Source of the DNA: Variovorax flavidus
Lineage (GTDB): Bacteria; Pseudomonadota; Gammaproteobacteria; Burkholderiales; Burkholderiaceae_C
Length of the DNA: 64,000 bases
NCBI RefSeq assembly: GCF_030317145.1
Contig: NZ_JASZYE010000001.1
Coordinates: forward strand, 1,178,001 to 1,242,000
Direction of reading: 5' to 3'
Position 1 is the stretch's first letter; each line of letters opens with the position of its first letter. A program made the position numbers and the translations under genes. A model generated the notes under the pieces. The model did not search any database, was not told the DNA's origin, and saw nothing but the letters and a program-made list of their open reading frames with translations. Below, in pieces: positions 8,060-19,923 of the stretch.

Positions 8060-8884
8060 ATGCTGCTGATGCGCGCACCCGGCCCTTCGCTGCGGCCTTT
8101 CGTCCGGACGATGTGGGCCGCCGATCCTGGTGCGGTCGGCCAGGATGCCGGCCGGGTGTCCGTGCGCGAACACGTGTTGCCGACGGGTGACATGCATCTC
8201 GTGTTCCGGCTGTCGGGGCCGCCGCTCCGCCTCTTTGCCGATGGGGCGGATTCGGTCGGATACACGGTGGGCTTCGCCATCGTGGGCGGCGCCCGATCTG
8301 CCTTCTATGCGCGCGATGTGTCCGTCGCCGCCCGATCAGTCGGCGTGCAACTTCGGCCGGGTGCGGCGCGGGCCTTGTTCGGCGTGCCGGCGGACGAGTT
8401 GGCCGAGCGCCACACGCCACTGGACGCGCTCTGGGGCGCACAGGCGTCCGAGGCGCTGGAGCGGCTGCACGCAGCGAGCTCGCCTGGAGCCCGCCTGACC
8501 CTCCTCGAAGTCTTGCTGAACGAGCGATTGAGGCCGCTGCCGCGCGCCATGCACCCGGCCGTCGCACAGGCGCTGCTTGGACTGGGGCGCGGCGCCGCGG
8601 TGAGCGATCTGGTGGATGCGAGCGGATACAGCCATCGGCGTTTCATCGCCTTGTTCCGGGACGCCGCCGGGCTCCCGCCCAAGCGGCTCGAACGCGTCCT
8701 GCGGTTCCAGCGGGTGATGGCCGAAGAACCCGGTTCGGGCGCCCTGCCCTGGGCCGAACTCGCCCTCCAGGCAGGCTACAGCGACCAGCCGCATTTCAAT
8801 CGCGACTTCCTTCAGATCACTGGCATGACGCCGCAGGCCTATCGCCGGGCTTCACCCAGTTCGCCGAATCACGTGCGTGCCTGA
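8060..8884 (+). CDS. AraC family transcriptional regulator
   Basis: A 274-residue regulator. The N-terminal half (from RAPGPSLRPFVRTMW) resembles the DUF6597-type sensor domain of AraC relatives. The C-terminal 100 residues hold the two helix-turn-helix units: SGYSHRRFIALFRDAAG and the conserved ELALQAGYSDQPHFNRDFLQITGMTP, the AraC family signature. Start codons at 8018, 8060 and 8069 are all in frame; 8060 was chosen because the domain begins there, but 8018 would also avoid overlap with metC. Position suggests it may control metC; the effector is unknown. Confidence 0.82.
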   Translation: MLLMRAPGPSLRPFVRTMWAADPGAVGQDAGRVSVREHVLPTGDMHLVFRLSGPPLRLFADGADSVGYTVGFAIVGGARSAFYARDVSVAARSVGVQLRPGAARALFGVPADELAERHTPLDALWGAQASEALERLHAASSPGARLTLLEVLLNERLRPLPRAMHPAVAQALLGLGRGAAVSDLVDASGYSHRRFIALFRDAAGLPPKRLERVLRFQRVMAEEPGSGALPWAELALQAGYSDQPHFNRDFLQITGMTPQAYRRASPSSPNHVRA

Positions 8885-8956
8885 GGTCAATTTCGTTCAA
8901 GACGCCCCGCCTCCGCAAGCCCAGAATCGCTGCAGACCTTTGATGAGGACGCTTCG

Positions 8957-9394
8957 ATGACCATCCACGAGCTATTCCCCTATCTCTGCGTGCACGACAC
9001 GGCCGCGGCCATCGCCTTCTATGGCGAAGTGTTCGGCGCGAAGGAGAAGTTCAGGCTGACCGAACCCAGCGGCCGCATCGGGCACGCGGAGCTGGAATTC
9101 GGCAGCACCACGCTGATGCTGTGCGACGAGTTTCCGGAATATGGAATCCGCGGCGCCAGGGCGATCGGCGCCACGCCTGTCACCCTGCATCTGCACGTCG
9201 ACGATGCGGACGCGGTGGTCGAGCGTGCGCTCAAGGCTGGAGCCACGCTGCACATGGCGCCGCAGGACCAGTTCTACGGCGAGCGCTCAGGCTCGTTCTT
9301 CGACCCCTTCGGTCACCGCTGGAATGTCGGCCACAGCATCGAGGACGTGGCGACGGACGAGATGCAGCGGCGCTATACCGAATTGCTCAAATGA
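8957..9394 (+). CDS. VOC family (glyoxalase/PhnB-like) protein
   Basis: A 145-residue protein with two beta-alpha-beta-beta-beta modules typical of the vicinal oxygen chelate superfamily. The sequence starts with IHELFPYLCVHDTAAAIAFY and ends with the FFDPFGHRWNVGHSIEDV segment common in PhnB-like and glyoxalase-like proteins. Members bind a metal and act in isomerisation, dioxygenation or resistance, so the reaction cannot be named. It stands alone between the AraC regulator (72 bp upstream) and the convergent phosphoribosyltransferase gene (19 bp away). Confidence 0.85.
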   Translation: MTIHELFPYLCVHDTAAAIAFYGEVFGAKEKFRLTEPSGRIGHAELEFGSTTLMLCDEFPEYGIRGARAIGATPVTLHLHVDDADAVVERALKAGATLHMAPQDQFYGERSGSFFDPFGHRWNVGHSIEDVATDEMQRRYTELLK

Positions 9395-9413
9395 GCACGA
9401 AGGCCGGGCGCCT

Positions 9414-9938
9414 TCAGACCGACCACTTCTCCATCAGTTTCTCGGCGCCGAGCGAGTCGTAGCCCTCGAAAGGCTGGTGGATCCACGGATTGGTCTGCAG
9501 GAACTCGACCGAATAGTCCGGCGTGAAGGTCGAAAGCGCCTTGGTCCAGATCACGGCACTGCGCAGTTCGGTGATGGGCTTGTAGCTGCTCTTGAGGTTC
9601 TCGACCACGGCATGGAGCGTGTGACCGGAATCCGCGAGGTCGTCCACCAGCAGAACCTTGCCTGCGATTTCGCCCTTGGGCGTGGTGATGTAGCGCGCGA
9701 TGTCGAGATGCCCCTGGATCGTGCCGGCGTCGGCGCGGTACGAGCTGGTCGACATGATCGCCAAGGGCTTGTCGAAGATGCGCGAGAGCACGTCGCCGGG
9801 GCGCATGCCGCCGCGCGCCAGGCACAGGATGGTGTCGAACTGCCAGCCCGACTGGTACACCTTGATCGCGAGCTTCTCGATCAGGTTGTGGTACTCGTCG
9901 TAGCTGACGTAAAGGTGCTTGCCGTCTTCGGTCAACAT
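9414..9938 (-). CDS. Purine-type phosphoribosyltransferase
   Basis: A 174-residue type I phosphoribosyltransferase. The PRPP-binding motif KVLLVDDLADSGHTL lies at about 94-108, and CLARGGMRPGDVLS at 39-52 supplies the pyrophosphate loop. It resembles the xanthine/hypoxanthine/guanine salvage group (COG2236). The base specificity is not visible. It follows purA by 27 bp on the same strand, so purine synthesis and salvage are probably co-expressed. Confidence 0.85.
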   Translation of the reverse strand: MLTEDGKHLYVSYDEYHNLIEKLAIKVYQSGWQFDTILCLARGGMRPGDVLSRIFDKPLAIMSTSSYRADAGTIQGHLDIARYITTPKGEIAGKVLLVDDLADSGHTLHAVVENLKSSYKPITELRSAVIWTKALSTFTPDYSVEFLQTNPWIHQPFEGYDSLGAEKLMEKWSV

Positions 9939-9965
9939 GAAAATTCGTCTCCTGCGGGTGAAAGG

Positions 9966-12481
<2,516 letters not shown>

Positions 12482-12525
12482 GGGGATCGGGGGCGTGGTT
12501 AAACCGGGATTCTACCGGGACCGCG

Positions 12526-12714
12526 TCACCCCAATAGCCAGAGGAGCGCCAAGCCCAAAAGAATGCTGCAGAGACCGAAGAAGCGCAGCTGCCCATCGCG
12601 CAGCTGCATGAGTTGGCCAAAACCCCGCCGCCAGCCGCCCGGTGAGAGGAAAGGCAGCAGCCCCTCGATCACCAGAACGAGCGCCAGCGCGCTCCAGAAC
12701 GTATCGACGTCCAC
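12526..12714 (-). CDS. DUF2065 (YjeT-like) small membrane protein
   Basis: A 62-residue protein with two hydrophobic helices (about 8-25 and 45-61) joined by a short polar loop containing GGWRRGFGQLMQLRDGQLRFFG, the core of DUF2065/YjeT. It starts with GTG at 12714. In many proteobacteria this gene sits just after hflC, as here (36 bp), and the protein may assist the HflKC complex; the role is unknown. Confidence 0.85.
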   Translation of the reverse strand: MDVDTFWSALALVLVIEGLLPFLSPGGWRRGFGQLMQLRDGQLRFFGLCSILLGLALLWLLG

Positions 12715-12750
12715 GATCTCAGCTGGCGTCAGGCGGGGGCGCTGTCATCC

Positions 12751-13650
12751 TCAGCGGCGCGGCGTGTTGCTCGTCGAGCCGGAACTCTGCATCGACTTGA
12801 AGAAGTCCGATGACGGATCCAGGACCATCACGTCGCTCTTCTTGTTGAAGCTTTGCTTGTAGGCATCGAGGCTGCGGTAGAACAGCGCAAACTGCGGATC
12901 GCGCCCGAAGGCGTCGGCGTAGATGCTGGCGGCACGGCCGTCGCCCTCGCCCTTGATCTTCTGGGCATCGCGGTAGGCATTGGCCACGATCACCTCGCGC
13001 TGGCGGTCGGCGTCGGCGCGGATCTTTTCGCCCTCGGCGAAACCGGTCGAACGCAGTTCATTGGCGACGCGCTTGCGCTCGGCCTCCATGCGGCGGTAGA
13101 CCGATTCGGTAATCGCCTCGACATAGTCGACCCGCGTGATGCGCACGTCGACGACGTCGACGCCCCATGGCTTGGCGCCCTTGACCACCGCGAGCACCTC
13201 GCGCTGCACGTCGGACATGACGGCTTCGCGTCGCACCGAGATCAGGTCGCGCACGGTTCGCTTGTTGATGTTCTCCTGGAACGCATTGCGAACCACGCGG
13301 TTGAGCTGCACGGCGCCGGCGTTCTCATCCAGCCCGACGTTGCGGATGTACTCGGACGGGTTGCTGATGCGCCAGCGCACATACCAGTCGATCACGACAC
13401 GCTGCTTCTCCGCAGTGAGCATGGGCTCGGGATCGAGGCTCGACAGCGTCAACAGGCGCTTGTCGATGTACGACACGTTCTGGAACGGCGGCGGGAGCTT
13501 GAAGTTCAACCCCGGCTCGGTGATGACTTCCTTGATCTGCCCGAGCGCGTACACCACGCCGAACTGGCGCTGGTCGACCACGAAGAGGGTCGAGCTCAGC
13601 AGCGCAAGCGCGACCAGGACCGACGAGACGATGAATCCGATTCTGTTCAT
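12751..13650 (-). CDS. hflC: Protease modulator HflC
   Basis: A 299-residue SPFH/band-7 protein: an N-terminal membrane anchor (IGFIVSSVLVALALLSSTLFVV), the band-7 domain from VDQRQFGVVYALG, and an Ala/Glu/Arg-rich coiled coil (ESVYRRMEAERKRVANELRS). HflC pairs with HflK to form a large cage around FtsH that limits access of membrane-protein substrates. hflK lies 12 bp upstream in the same direction. Length and layout are normal. Confidence 0.95.
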   Translation of the reverse strand: MNRIGFIVSSVLVALALLSSTLFVVDQRQFGVVYALGQIKEVITEPGLNFKLPPPFQNVSYIDKRLLTLSSLDPEPMLTAEKQRVVIDWYVRWRISNPSEYIRNVGLDENAGAVQLNRVVRNAFQENINKRTVRDLISVRREAVMSDVQREVLAVVKGAKPWGVDVVDVRITRVDYVEAITESVYRRMEAERKRVANELRSTGFAEGEKIRADADRQREVIVANAYRDAQKIKGEGDGRAASIYADAFGRDPQFALFYRSLDAYKQSFNKKSDVMVLDPSSDFFKSMQSSGSTSNTPRR

Positions 13651-13662
13651 ATTCTTGTGTCC

Positions 13663-15042
13663 TCAGCGCACGTCGCGATCGCGCGAGCGGCCATCGCGGG
13701 CACGGGCATCACCTGCGGATGGCACCACCGGGATCACCGACGACTGTGGCGCGGCGGTACCGGCGACATTGGGATTGGCAGCGTCCACCGGCGTGCCGGC
13801 GGCGTTCTGGCCAGACATCTGCATCAGCTTGTCGAGCGGCAGGTAGAGCAGGTTCGAGTTCTGCTTCGAGTCGATCAGCACCTTGGTCGTGCTGCTGTAG
13901 ATCTGCTGCATCGCATCGGTGTACATGCGGTCTCGCGTGACCTGTGGCGCCTTCTGGTATTCGGAAAGCACTGAACTGAAGCGCTGCGCGTCACCTTGCG
14001 CCTGCGCAACGATCCGAGCCTTGTAGGCCTCGGATTCTTCCTTGAGGCGCGAGCCGGTGCCGGTCGCACGCGGAACCACGTCATTGGCATACGCCTGTGC
14101 TTCGTTCTTGGTCCGCTCGCGCTCCTGGCCAGCCTTGAGCACATCGTCGAATGCTGCCTGCACCTGCTCGGGCGGACGCACCCCACCCTGCTGCAGGTTG
14201 ATGCCGACGACTTCGACGCCGACCTTGTAGCGATCGAGGATGGTCTGCATCAGCGTGCGGACTCGAGGCGCGATCTGGTCGCGCTCGTCGGCGAGCGCGG
14301 CATCCATGCGCATCTTGCCGACCACTTCGCGCACGGCCGTCTCGGCCACCTGCACCACGGTATCGGCCGGAGACTTGCTCTCGTACAGGAAGGCGCGGGC
14401 GTCGCTCAGGCGGTACTGCACGGCGAACTTGATTTCGACGATGTTCTCGTCCTCGGTCAGCATGGCGGATTCGCGCAGGCCGGTCGAGCGCACGATGGTG
14501 TCGCGGCCAACGTCCACCGAGCGGATCTGCGTGGTGACGACAATTTCGTGGCGCTGGATCGGATACGGCAGCCGCCAGTTGAAACCGGCGCCGACGGTCG
14601 CCTTGTAGCGGCCGAATTGCGTGATCACGGCCTGCTGGCCTTCGTTCACGATGAAGAAGCCGGTGCCCAGCCAGATCAGGACCGCGACCGCGGCGACCAG
14701 CCCCAGGCCGAAGCCTGCATTCTTCATGTCGGGCTTGAGGCCGCCGCCATTACCGCCGTTCGGTCGGTTGTTGTCGCCGCCGCCACGCCCGCCGCCAAAG
14801 AGGCCGCCGAGCTTGCGATTGAAGTCGCGCCACAGTTCGTCGAGGTCCGGCGGCCCCTGGTTCGGGCCCTGGCCCCGGGGGCGATTGTTGTTGCCCGAAG
14901 GCGGCGGAGCGGGAGGCTCGCCGTCCGGACGGTTGGCGGCGGGACGGTCGCCGTTCGACGAGGAGTCGTCACCCCGGCCCCACCGGCCATCGTTCAGGTT
15001 GAACATGCCGGAAAACCGTCTCCACACTGGCTTTGCATTCAT
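13663..15042 (-). CDS. hflK: FtsH protease modulator HflK
   Basis: A 459-residue SPFH/band-7 protein. The first 85 or so residues are Gly/Asn/Asp/Pro-rich and probably disordered. A membrane helix follows (FGLGLVAAVAVLIWLGTGFFIV), then the band-7 domain beginning NEGQQAVITQFG and a long helical region. It is the partner of HflC. The ATG at 15042 gives the family start MNAKPVWRRFSGMFNLNDGRWG; the open frame reaches 15096 only through an unlikely N-terminal extension. The C-terminus is a low-complexity Ala/Pro/Asp/Arg tail. Confidence 0.94.
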   Translation of the reverse strand: MNAKPVWRRFSGMFNLNDGRWGRGDDSSSNGDRPAANRPDGEPPAPPPSGNNNRPRGQGPNQGPPDLDELWRDFNRKLGGLFGGGRGGGDNNRPNGGNGGGLKPDMKNAGFGLGLVAAVAVLIWLGTGFFIVNEGQQAVITQFGRYKATVGAGFNWRLPYPIQRHEIVVTTQIRSVDVGRDTIVRSTGLRESAMLTEDENIVEIKFAVQYRLSDARAFLYESKSPADTVVQVAETAVREVVGKMRMDAALADERDQIAPRVRTLMQTILDRYKVGVEVVGINLQQGGVRPPEQVQAAFDDVLKAGQERERTKNEAQAYANDVVPRATGTGSRLKEESEAYKARIVAQAQGDAQRFSSVLSEYQKAPQVTRDRMYTDAMQQIYSSTTKVLIDSKQNSNLLYLPLDKLMQMSGQNAAGTPVDAANPNVAGTAAPQSSVIPVVPSAGDARARDGRSRDRDVR

Positions 15043-15082
15043 TCGATTCTGTTCTTGAGTCAGTGACGGGGATTGTGCCCAA

Positions 15083-16252
15083 TCAGTGGGCGGCATCGTG
15101 CAATTCGGCGCCGGCTTCTGGGGTCATGTCCTCAGTCAGCAGACGCGATCGTTGTGCGAGTTCGGCGCGCAACAGCGGAACGCCTTCGCCGGTATGGGCG
15201 CTCAGGAAGATGCGAGGCACCTGCACACCGTCGACGTCGATCTCGTCCTGGAGATGCAGGGGGTGCTGCGTGCTTTCAAGTGCGTCGAGCTTGTTGAACA
15301 CCAGGAGTTGCTGCACCGTGTCGGCGCCGATGTCCTTGAGCACGGCCTGCACTTCGGCCATTTGTTCGGGATGATGGGGGTTGGATGCGTCCACCACGTG
15401 CAGCAGCAGGTCCGCATCGACGGCCTCCTGCAGGGTGGCCTTGAAGGCGTCGATCAAGCCGTGAGGCAGGTCGCGGATGAAGCCGACGGTGTCGGAGATC
15501 GACACCTTCCGGCGTGCGTCGCCGAGATACAGATGGCGTGTCGTGGTGTCGAGCGTCGCGAAGAGCTGGTCGGCCGCATAGGCGCGAGCCTTGACCAACG
15601 CATTGAACAACGAGGACTTGCCGGCATTGGTGTAGCCGACCAGCGAGATGTTGAAGGTGTCGCGACGTTCGCGCTGACGCCGCTGGGTGCCGCGCTGCCG
15701 CTGCACCTTGGCGAGCCGTTCGCGCGTGCGCTTGATGGCTTCGCCGATCATGCGGCGGTCGAGTTCGATCTGCGTTTCGCCGGGGCCGCCGCGCGTCCCG
15801 ATGCCACCGCGCTGACGCTCCAGGTGGGACCACCGGCGCACGAGACGCGTGCTCAGGTATTGCAGCCTGGCCAGTTCGACCTGCAGCTTGCCCTCGTGCG
15901 AGCGCGCACGCTGGGCGAAGATTTCGAGGATGAGGAAGGTGCGGTCATAGACCGCGACACCGAGCTGGCGCTCGAGGTTGCGCTGCTGCGCCGGGCTCAG
16001 AGCTTGGTCGAAGACGACTTCGCTCGCGCGGTGCAGTTCGGCGAGTTCGCGGATTTCATCGGCCTTGCCGCTTCCGACGAACAATGCCGCGTCGGGCGCC
16101 TTGCGTTTGCACACTAGGCGAGCGACCGGCTCCAGGCCCGCAGTCTGCGCGAGCAGTCCGAGTTCCTCGAGTTCGCCGTCGAAATGGGGCAGCCCGAAGT
16201 CCACGCCGACAAGAACGACGGCGCCTTCCTTGCGGGGGATCAGTTCAGACAA
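15083..16252 (-). CDS. hflX: Ribosome-associated GTPase HflX
   Basis: A 389-residue GTPase: N-terminal HflX domain, a coiled-coil linker ending GGIGTRGGPGETQIELDRR, and the G domain with G1 GYTNAGKSSLFNAL, G3 DTVGFIRDLPHGL and G4 NKLD. HflX splits stalled or heat-damaged ribosomes. The start is written as TTG at 16252 (SELIPRKEGAVVLVGVDFG); no strong ribosome binding site precedes it, so it is slightly uncertain. It follows hfq by 53 bp, as in many proteobacteria. Confidence 0.93.
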   Translation of the reverse strand: MSELIPRKEGAVVLVGVDFGLPHFDGELEELGLLAQTAGLEPVARLVCKRKAPDAALFVGSGKADEIRELAELHRASEVVFDQALSPAQQRNLERQLGVAVYDRTFLILEIFAQRARSHEGKLQVELARLQYLSTRLVRRWSHLERQRGGIGTRGGPGETQIELDRRMIGEAIKRTRERLAKVQRQRGTQRRQRERRDTFNISLVGYTNAGKSSLFNALVKARAYAADQLFATLDTTTRHLYLGDARRKVSISDTVGFIRDLPHGLIDAFKATLQEAVDADLLLHVVDASNPHHPEQMAEVQAVLKDIGADTVQQLLVFNKLDALESTQHPLHLQDEIDVDGVQVPRIFLSAHTGEGVPLLRAELAQRSRLLTEDMTPEAGAELHDAAH

Positions 16253-16305
16253 GCGGAATCAAATTGGAAAAAGCGCGACGGACGAACCGCCGCGCTTCAT
16301 GCCGT

Positions 16306-16551
16306 TCAGGCGGCAGTGTCGTCGTTCTCGGCAGCCGAGAAGTTGACGGCCCGACCCGGCACGATGGTGGAGATGGCATGCTTGTAGACCATCTGGGTCA
16401 CCGTATTGCGAAGCAACACGACGTACTGGTCAAACGACTCGATCTGGCCTTGCAGCTTGATGCCGTTGACCAGGTAGATCGAAACCGGCACGTGCTCACG
16501 ACGCAAGGTGTTCAGGAAGGGGTCTTGTAGAAGTTGCCCTTTATTGCTCAC
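16306..16551 (-). CDS. hfq: RNA chaperone Hfq
   Basis: An 81-residue Sm-like protein: Sm1 from [22 protein letters not shown] and the Sm2 motif with YKHAIST, the key Lys-His of the proximal RNA-binding face. A short acidic tail (AENDD) follows. Hfq hexamers pair small RNAs with mRNAs. The start is GTG at 16551, giving [12 protein letters not shown] and preceded by GGAGA at the right distance; a TTG six codons earlier (16569) is in frame but has no such site. It heads the hfq-hflX-hflK-hflC run. Confidence 0.95.
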   Translation of the reverse strand: MSNKGQLLQDPFLNTLRREHVPVSIYLVNGIKLQGQIESFDQYVVLLRNTVTQMVYKHAISTIVPGRAVNFSAAENDDTAA

Positions 16552-16638
16552 GATATTCTCCGTGTTCAAGAGTAGTTGTTGGACCGGTCACCTTAACACA
16601 GCGATTCCGCGCTGCAGCAAGAAAGTCCAATGGCCTTG

Positions 16639-16672
16639 AAAAAAACGGCAGTTAAAAGCCGGAACTTCGGCT
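16639..16672 (-). terminator. Terminator downstream of der
   Basis: Read on the minus strand, AGCCG and CGGCT form a short stem followed by TTTTAAC; an overlapping CGGC/GCCG stem is followed directly by seven Ts (plus-strand As at 16639-16645). The two alternative hairpins lie between der and hfq and would end the long ndk-to-der transcript, separating it from the hfq operon. Stems are short, so efficiency is uncertain. Confidence 0.5.
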
Positions 16673-16723
16673 GTCCACGCGGGTCTTCGGAGGCTATTGG
16701 CGGTCAAGCCGCAAGACGAGCGG

Positions 16724-18064
16724 TCACTCGTCCTTGTCGGCGTACGGATTGTGCGAGGTCTTGAGTTCGATGCGCAAGGGCGTGCCGACCAAATCGAATT
16801 CCTTGCGGAAACGACCTTCCAGAAAGCGCTTGTAGGCGTCGGTGACGTGTTCCAGCGAGTTGCCATGAATAACGATCACCGGCGGATTCATGCCGCCCTG
16901 GTGGGCGTAACGCATCTTTGGCCGATACATTCCGGAACGCTTGGGGGCCTGGAACTGCACCGCTTCCAGCAACAGGCGCGTCAGCACTGGCGTCGACATC
17001 TTGCGCGTCGCGGACTTGTGGGCCTGCACGATGGCCTGCCAGACCGGGCCCAGCCCCTGGCGCTTGACGGCCGAAATGAAGTGCAGCGCCGCAAACTTCA
17101 GGAACGGCAGGCGTGTCTCGATCTGGCGCTGGATCTGTTCGCGCTGGTAGCTGTCCACCGCATCCCATTTGTTGATGGCGATCACGACCGCGCGGCCGCT
17201 TTCGAGGATATAGCCGGCGATGTGCGCATCCTGATCGGTCACCCCCTGCGTCGCGTCGAGCAGCAGGAGGACCACGTTCGCGGACTCGATGGCCTGGAGC
17301 GTCTTGACCACCGAGAACTTCTCGATCGCCTCGAACACCTTGCCCTTGCGGCGCAGCCCAGCCGTGTCGATCAGCTCGAAACGCTGGCCGTTGCGCTCGA
17401 ACGGCACCATGATGGCATCGCGCGTGGTGCCCGGCAGGTCGAAGGCGACCAGCCGCTCTTCGCCGAGCCAGGTGTTGATCAGCGTCGACTTGCCGACGTT
17501 GGGACGGCCGGCCACAGCCAGCTTGATCGCCTTGTTGGCCTCCTCTTCCTCGTCCTCGTCTTCCTCGGGAAGGTTGAGAGGCGCGAGCGCCAGTTCGACC
17601 AGGCCACGAATCCCCTGCCCGTGCGCCGCGGAAACGCCATGCACCTCACCGAAGCCCAGTTCGTAGAAGTCGACCAGCTTGGTGCCGTCGTGCATGCCTT
17701 CGGCCTTGTTGGCCACGAGCACGCAAGGCTTGCCGAGCCGGCGGAGTTCGTTCGCGATGTCGTGATCCTGGGCCGACAGGCCTTCGCGCGCGTCCACCAC
17801 GAAGATGACCACGTCGGCTTCTGCCACGGCCTGGCGCGTCTGCTTGGCCATCTCCTTGAAGATGCCGCTGCCCGCGTCCGGCTCGAAGCCGCCGGTGTCG
17901 ATCACGATGAATTCGCGCTTGCCCTGGCGGCCGTTGCCATAGTGGCGGTCCCGCGTCAGGCCCGCAAAGTCGGCGACGATGGCGTCGCGCGTCTGCGTCA
18001 GGCGGTTGAAAAGGGTTGACTTGCCGACGTTGGGACGCCCGACCAGTGCAATGACCGGCTTCAT
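16724..18064 (-). CDS. der: Ribosome biogenesis GTPase Der (EngA)
   Basis: A 446-residue protein with two tandem G domains: [12 protein letters not shown] at 9-20 and [12 protein letters not shown] at about 185, each with DTGGF or DTAGL and NKAE or NKWD motifs, then the C-terminal KH-like domain. An acidic run (EEDEDEEEE) lies in the linker between the G domains. Der is essential for 50S subunit assembly. It is the last gene of the minus-strand run, 21 bp after bamB. Confidence 0.97.
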   Translation of the reverse strand: MKPVIALVGRPNVGKSTLFNRLTQTRDAIVADFAGLTRDRHYGNGRQGKREFIVIDTGGFEPDAGSGIFKEMAKQTRQAVAEADVVIFVVDAREGLSAQDHDIANELRRLGKPCVLVANKAEGMHDGTKLVDFYELGFGEVHGVSAAHGQGIRGLVELALAPLNLPEEDEDEEEEANKAIKLAVAGRPNVGKSTLINTWLGEERLVAFDLPGTTRDAIMVPFERNGQRFELIDTAGLRRKGKVFEAIEKFSVVKTLQAIESANVVLLLLDATQGVTDQDAHIAGYILESGRAVVIAINKWDAVDSYQREQIQRQIETRLPFLKFAALHFISAVKRQGLGPVWQAIVQAHKSATRKMSTPVLTRLLLEAVQFQAPKRSGMYRPKMRYAHQGGMNPPVIVIHGNSLEHVTDAYKRFLEGRFRKEFDLVGTPLRIELKTSHNPYADKDE

Positions 18065-18085
18065 TGAAGGCGTCCTTTCACGTGA

Positions 18086-19231
18086 TTACTCTGGCCGAAA
18101 GCCGAACACGCCGCCATTGCGGGTGACGACCACGACCGTATTGCCCGCCAGAACCGGCGTTGCGACGATGGCCGATCCATCGGGGGTGAGGCGATTCAGC
18201 GGGGAACCGTCCTCGCGAGACAGAACGTGCACCAAGCCGGTGCTGTCGCCGATGATCAACGAGCGGCCGACCGCGAGCGGTGCGGTCAGCACGCGGTACT
18301 TGAGCAGATCGGCTTGCTGCCATGCGCGTTCGCCGTCGGCACGGCGCCATGCGATGACGGTGCCGTTGTCTTCGGTGCCAAAGACGTAGCGGTCATCACC
18401 ACCCAGGCCATCGGCGCCAACGGCCGGCTTGGTCCAAAGGAGCGCACCACGCGCGGCATCGACACAACCCACGGTGGCGTAGTAGGCGCGTGCGCAGACA
18501 ACGTCGCCGACGCGGCTCACGGAGCCGGTCAGGTCGACCAGGCGCTCGACGTCGTTGGTTCCGCGCGGCGCGGCAATAGGCGACTCCCAGCGCGAGGTGC
18601 CGTTGGCGGGATTGATGCCGACCAGCCGGCCGCCCACTCCGGTCACCAGCGTGTCGCCCACGGCGAGGAGCACACCGGGCTTCTTCAGAACCAGGTTCTC
18701 TGCCGGGCGCTGCTGCGCCCAGAGGCGGCGACCGCTCTGCGCGTCCCATGCGCTGGTCGTGCGGTCGGCGGCCTGAACGAAGATGCGGCGCCCAGCCACC
18801 AGCGGCGGCGTATAGGCTTGAGCCGTCAGGCGCTGCTTCCACAGCACCTTGCCGCCTTGCAGGGCGACGAGTTCGCTGTTGGCCGTCACGACGGCAACCA
18901 TCGACCCGTCGCTGCCCACGCCGGCTGCCAGTGGCTCGCCGACCTTGGCGCGCCACACTTCCTGGCCGGCGCGCGCATCGATCACGGCCACCGTGCCGTC
19001 GCTGCTGGCGACCGCGACGAGATCCCCGTTGACGCTGGTCGACAACGGAAATTCCACTGCCGGAATGCGCACGTTCCAGGCTTGGCGCACGCCCATCAGC
19101 GCCGGATTGGCAGGAAGCTCGGCAGGCTTGGGCCTCGAAGTGCCGGAGCAGGCCGCCAACGCGGCAATCAGTACCGCTGCAACGCCTGCTCGCAGAACGG
19201 GCGATGAAGGCAGGTAACGCTTGAAATTCAT
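18086..19231 (-). CDS. bamB: Outer membrane assembly lipoprotein BamB
   Basis: A 381-residue lipoprotein: signal peptide with lipobox LAAC, lipidated Cys28, followed by PQQ-type beta-propeller repeats (VSSDGTVAVIDARAGQEVWRAKVG, TTSAWDAQSGRRLWAQQ and others). BamB is a subunit of the Bam complex that inserts beta-barrel proteins. It overlaps the end of the yfgM-like gene by 4 bp, so translation is probably coupled. Another Bam subunit, BamD, is encoded at 29.7 kb. Confidence 0.94.
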   Translation of the reverse strand: MNFKRYLPSSPVLRAGVAAVLIAALAACSGTSRPKPAELPANPALMGVRQAWNVRIPAVEFPLSTSVNGDLVAVASSDGTVAVIDARAGQEVWRAKVGEPLAAGVGSDGSMVAVVTANSELVALQGGKVLWKQRLTAQAYTPPLVAGRRIFVQAADRTTSAWDAQSGRRLWAQQRPAENLVLKKPGVLLAVGDTLVTGVGGRLVGINPANGTSRWESPIAAPRGTNDVERLVDLTGSVSRVGDVVCARAYYATVGCVDAARGALLWTKPAVGADGLGGDDRYVFGTEDNGTVIAWRRADGERAWQQADLLKYRVLTAPLAVGRSLIIGDSTGLVHVLSREDGSPLNRLTPDGSAIVATPVLAGNTVVVVTRNGGVFGFRPE

Positions 19232-19917
19232 GGTTTGGTCTTGGCTGGGGAAGCGGCACCGGCAGCAGCCAGGCTCTTCGGGTCGACGCCGACGGCGTTG
19301 AGCTTGATCTCGACGAGACGACGATAGTCGGTCCGCGGCTCGAACGCGGCCCAGGCCTTCTGGTACTCGGCCTTCGCCTCGTCGCGTTTGCCTTGGGCAA
19401 GATAGATGTCGCCCTTGCGGTCCGCGACCAGCGCTTCGAATTCCTTGGGCACATCGGCCGCGAGTTGCTTGAGCGCCTCGTCATACGACTTGGCTTCGAG
19501 CAGCTCAGCCGCCAGGCGCAACCTGGCCACGGCCTGGTAGCCGGGATCGACTGCGTGCTCCGCCACCCACGTCAGCGCGGCGCGCGAGCCATCCGTGTTG
19601 CCCTTCTCGTACAAGGTCTTCGCGGCCAGCAGACCGGCTTGCTGCGCATAGGCGGTGCCGGCGAACTTGTCCTTCATGTCCGCGAGTGCGCGCTCGATGC
19701 GGGCGGTGTCACCGGCCTGCGCGCTGCGTTCGACCTCGTCATAGAGCGCGGACGCTTGCACGGCCTTGGTGCGCTGGAAATACTGCCAGCCGTTCCACGC
19801 CACGAAGGCGCCCGCTGCAAGCAGCACGACCCAGGTGATCAGGGTGCCGTAGGTGTTCCAGAAATGCTTGAGCTGGTCGAGCTGTTCCTGTTCTTCGAGG
19901 TCGAGATGGGTGGCCAT
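19228..19917 (-). CDS. YfgM-like TPR membrane protein
   Basis: A 229-residue protein: acidic N-terminus (HLDLEEQEQLDQLKHFWNTYG), one membrane helix (LITWVVLLAAGAFVAWNGW), then tetratricopeptide-like helical repeats facing the periplasm. This is the YfgM/ancillary SecYEG translocon family, whose E. coli member works with PpiD. The order hisS-yfgM-bamB-der is also that of E. coli. Gaps are 6 bp to hisS and a 4-bp overlap with bamB. Confidence 0.9.
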   Translation of the reverse strand: MATHLDLEEQEQLDQLKHFWNTYGTLITWVVLLAAGAFVAWNGWQYFQRTKAVQASALYDEVERSAQAGDTARIERALADMKDKFAGTAYAQQAGLLAAKTLYEKGNTDGSRAALTWVAEHAVDPGYQAVARLRLAAELLEAKSYDEALKQLAADVPKEFEALVADRKGDIYLAQGKRDEAKAEYQKAWAAFEPRTDYRRLVEIKLNAVGVDPKSLAAAGAASPAKTKP

Positions 19918-19923
19918 GCGCTG

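Noticed and set aside
16552..16569. TTG start six codons upstream for hfq
   Set aside because: GTG 16551 has GGAGA correctly spaced and gives the family start MSNKGQ; TTG 16569 has no ribosome site.
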